Positions 4,060 through 5,900 of a DNA stretch of 5,900 bases are shown one piece after another. Each line of letters opens with the position of its first letter. Position 1 is the first letter of the stretch. Position numbers and translations under genes: made by a program. The notes below the pieces were generated by a model that searched no databases, was not told the DNA's origin, and saw only the letters and a list, made by a program, of their open reading frames with translations. The stretch is from DASRCB01 sp035653295 (GTDB lineage Bacteria; Acidobacteriota; Terriglobia; Bryobacterales; Bryobacteraceae), in contig DASRCB010000270.1 in the NCBI GenBank assembly GCA_035653295.1, positions 1 to 5,900 on the forward strand, read 5' to 3'.

Positions 4060-5900
4060 ATGGCGCGAAAAGAACGGCAGGAACTGAAAATCGGCGACCG
4101 GGCGGTTTCCGTTTCCAGTCTCGACAAGCCAATGTACCCGACCGGCTTCACAAAAGGCCAGGTAATCGACTACTACATCCGCGTATCGCGCTGGCTGCTG
4201 CCGCATCTGAAGCGCCGCCCGCTGACGCTGAAGCGCTACCCGGAGGGGATTGAAGGCGAACATTTCTACGAAAAAGATGCTCCCGGATTCACGCCCGACT
4301 GGGTGCCGACCTTCCCCGTGCCGCGCCGCGCCGGCGGCAAAGATATTCGTTATATCGTCATTGACGACCTGCCCGCTCTGGTCTGGGCGGCGAATCTGGC
4401 CAACCTCGAGCTGCATCCGTTCCTCCATCGCGCCCCGAAGCTGGATGTCCCGACCTCGGTGGTCTTCGACCTGGATCCCGGCGAAGGCGCGACGGTGCTC
4501 ACCTGTGCGCGCGTAGCGTTTCTGCTGCGAGACCTGTTCGGGGGACTCGGTCTTCAGGCTTTCCCGAAAGTGTCTGGATCGAAGGGGCTGCAGGTTTATG
4601 TGCCGCTGAACACGGCTGTGCATTATAAGCAGACACAGCCGTTCGCGCGCGCTGTTGCCGAGCTGATGACCCGCCGCCATCCCGAGCTGATCGTGGCGGA
4701 AATGGCGAAAGAGCTGCGGCCAAAGAAGGTCTTTATCGACTGGAGCCAGAACTCGGATTTCAAGACCACGGTCGGCGTCTACTCGCTGCGGGCGAAGCGT
4801 CGAACGCCGTTCGTCTCCATGCCGGTGACCTGGGAGGAACTACAGACCGCACTGGACGCGGACGATTCGCACCCGCTCTATTTCCAGCCCGATGCCGCGA
4901 TCGAGCGGCTGGAGCGCGTCGGCGATCTGTTCGCGCCTGTCCTGACACTGAAACAGAAGCTGCCGAAGGATATTGCCGGCGCCGGGAACGAGCCGCCAAA
5001 ACGGGTGCGAAAAGCGCGCGCCACCGCGCCGAAATCGCTCGAATCGTACCGCGCCAAACGCGACTTCACACGCACGGCGGAGCCCGAGCCGTCGCTGCCC
5101 AGAGCAAGCCATCAGGGCGGGCGGCGCCGATTCGTAATCCAGAAGCACGCGGCGAGCCACCTGCACTACGACTTCCGCCTCGAACTCGCGGGCGTGTTGA
5201 AGTCCTGGGCCGTGCCGAAAGGTCCGCCGTTCGCGCTGGAGGAAAAGCGCCTCGCCATGGCCACCGAAGATCATCCGCTCGAATATCTCGACTTCGAAGG
5301 CACGATTCCCGCCGGCCAGTACGGCGGGGGCACGGTGATGGTCTGGGACATCGGCACGTACGAAATCATCGAGGGCAACTACTGGAAAGGCAGCCTCCGA
5401 ATTTTCCTCGAAGGCCGCAAACTGAAGGGCGAGTGGCAGCTGCTGCGCGACCCCGGCAGGGGCGACCGTAACTGGTCGCTGATCAAGACCGCCGCGCCGA
5501 TGAAGCCGCTCACGGCGAAACAGGACGATTCCTCCGCGCTTACCGGCCGCACCATGAAGGAAATCGCCGCCGCCGGTGACCGCGTCTGGCAGAGCAATCG
5601 GACGGCGAAGGACGAACCGGATCTCTCGGCGTGGCCCTCAGGAGCCGCCCGTTTTATCGAGCCCATGCGCGCGAAGCTCGTTTCCGCGCTGCCGGAAGGC
5701 GGCGAGTGGCGCTACGAAATCAAGCTCGATGGTTATCGCGTGCTGGCCGTGAAGAATGCCGGCCGCGTCAGTCTTCTGTCGCGCCATGACAACGCGCTGA
5801 ACGACCGTTTCCCCGCGGTCGCCGAGGCGTGCCGGGCGCTCGATGACGGTACGGTGCTGGACGGCGAAGTCGTCGCGCTCGACGAACAGGGCCGGCCCTC
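4060..5900 (+). CDS. ligD: ATP-dependent DNA ligase LigD (POL-PE-LIG), 3' end outside window
   Basis: This is the main enzyme of bacterial non-homologous end joining: it fills, trims and seals double-strand breaks with Ku. The first 613 residues are visible. The polymerase domain (about 8-290) has the metal aspartates D137 and D139 in FDLDPGEG and D227 in VFIDWSQN, plus SGSKGL (172-177); these numbers coincide with those of M. tuberculosis LigD. After a basic, proline-containing linker (about 310-355) comes the 3'-phosphoesterase (about 358-477) with H363, H369, D371, R373 in QKHAASHLHYDFRLE and H405/Y409 in EDHPLEY. A second linker (about 480-530) leads to the ligase: FIEPM (532-536), the AMP-accepting K555 in EIKLDGYR, SRHD (574-577) and DGE with E603. 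The order matches Mycobacterium, not Pseudomonas (PE-LIG-POL). The remaining ligase and OB-fold, probably 200-280 residues, lie beyond the window. The ATG at 4060 has GGGAG 5 nt upstream; an upstream ATG at 4035 is out of frame. All visible catalytic residues are intact. No Ku gene is visible. Confidence 0.97.
   Translation, partial: MARKERQELKIGDRAVSVSSLDKPMYPTGFTKGQVIDYYIRVSRWLLPHLKRRPLTLKRYPEGIEGEHFYEKDAPGFTPDWVPTFPVPRRAGGKDIRYIVIDDLPALVWAANLANLELHPFLHRAPKLDVPTSVVFDLDPGEGATVLTCARVAFLLRDLFGGLGLQAFPKVSGSKGLQVYVPLNTAVHYKQTQPFARAVAELMTRRHPELIVAEMAKELRPKKVFIDWSQNSDFKTTVGVYSLRAKRRTPFVSMPVTWEELQTALDADDSHPLYFQPDAAIERLERVGDLFAPVLTLKQKLPKDIAGAGNEPPKRVRKARATAPKSLESYRAKRDFTRTAEPEPSLPRASHQGGRRRFVIQKHAASHLHYDFRLELAGVLKSWAVPKGPPFALEEKRLAMATEDHPLEYLDFEGTIPAGQYGGGTVMVWDIGTYEIIEGNYWKGSLRIFLEGRKLKGEWQLLRDPGRGDRNWSLIKTAAPMKPLTAKQDDSSALTGRTMKEIAAAGDRVWQSNRTAKDEPDLSAWPSGAARFIEPMRAKLVSALPEGGEWRYEIKLDGYRVLAVKNAGRVSLLSRHDNALNDRFPAVAEACRALDDGTVLDGEVVALDEQGRP

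Noticed and set aside
3955..4680. Leftward 241-codon frame opposite ligD
   Set aside because: It lies across the LigD polymerase domain, whose motifs are intact in the rightward frame, and across the intergenic region. No domain or ribosome site supports it.
1..5900. CRISPR array, tRNA, rRNA, insertion sequence or prophage signs
   Set aside because: No regularly spaced repeats, tRNA-like arms, transposase motifs or terminal inverted repeats were seen; genes are tightly packed and ordinary in composition.

Overview
The window is GC-rich DNA, densely packed with bacterial genes. Six protein genes are well supported, one of them cut off by the right edge. The best taxonomic clue is a secreted protein with the segment LPDYTCVQTIER near its N-terminus, followed by a fold that looks like outer-membrane lipoprotein sorting proteins. 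From memory, such proteins are abundant in Acidobacteriota (Solibacter/Bryobacter-like soil bacteria). The GH88 hydrolase and the LigD are compatible with that. The assignment is an inference; no rRNA or other marker gene is present.

Layout from left to right. Positions 1-381 hold no convincing gene: there is an 11-bp perfect GC hairpin (302-327) that may end the leftward transcript, plus weak small open frames. Positions 382-2754 carry a leftward two-gene operon: first a 410-residue exported protein of unknown function (1522-2754), then a cytoplasmic GH88-type unsaturated glucuronyl hydrolase (382-1506). The gap is only 15 nt and contains a strong Shine-Dalgarno sequence that fixes a TTG start. 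A 68-bp divergent intergenic region (2755-2822) with a TATAAT box separates this operon from a rightward gene for a small CDGSH iron-sulfur protein (2823-3059). That gene meets a leftward DinB-family gene (3060-3524) stop codon to stop codon. The DinB-family gene is the second gene of a leftward pair with a single-domain response regulator (3524-3958), overlapping it by one base (TAGTG). After a 101-bp divergent intergenic region, a rightward ligD runs from 4060 past the right edge. It encodes the bacterial non-homologous end-joining polymerase, 3'-phosphoesterase and ATP-dependent ligase, in the Mycobacterium order POL-PE-LIG.

How the parts may work together. The GH88 enzyme would cleave unsaturated uronic-acid oligosaccharides inside the cell, after lyases and importers not seen here. 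LigD would need Ku, also not in the window. The response regulator has no kinase partner here, so its link to the neighbouring DinB-family enzyme or to ligD rests on position only. I see no mobile element, CRISPR array, tRNA or rRNA, and no clear sign of a new multi-gene system. The most interesting items are the unknown secreted protein coupled to GH88, the translationally coupled receiver/DinB-family pair beside ligD, and the back-to-back stop codons.
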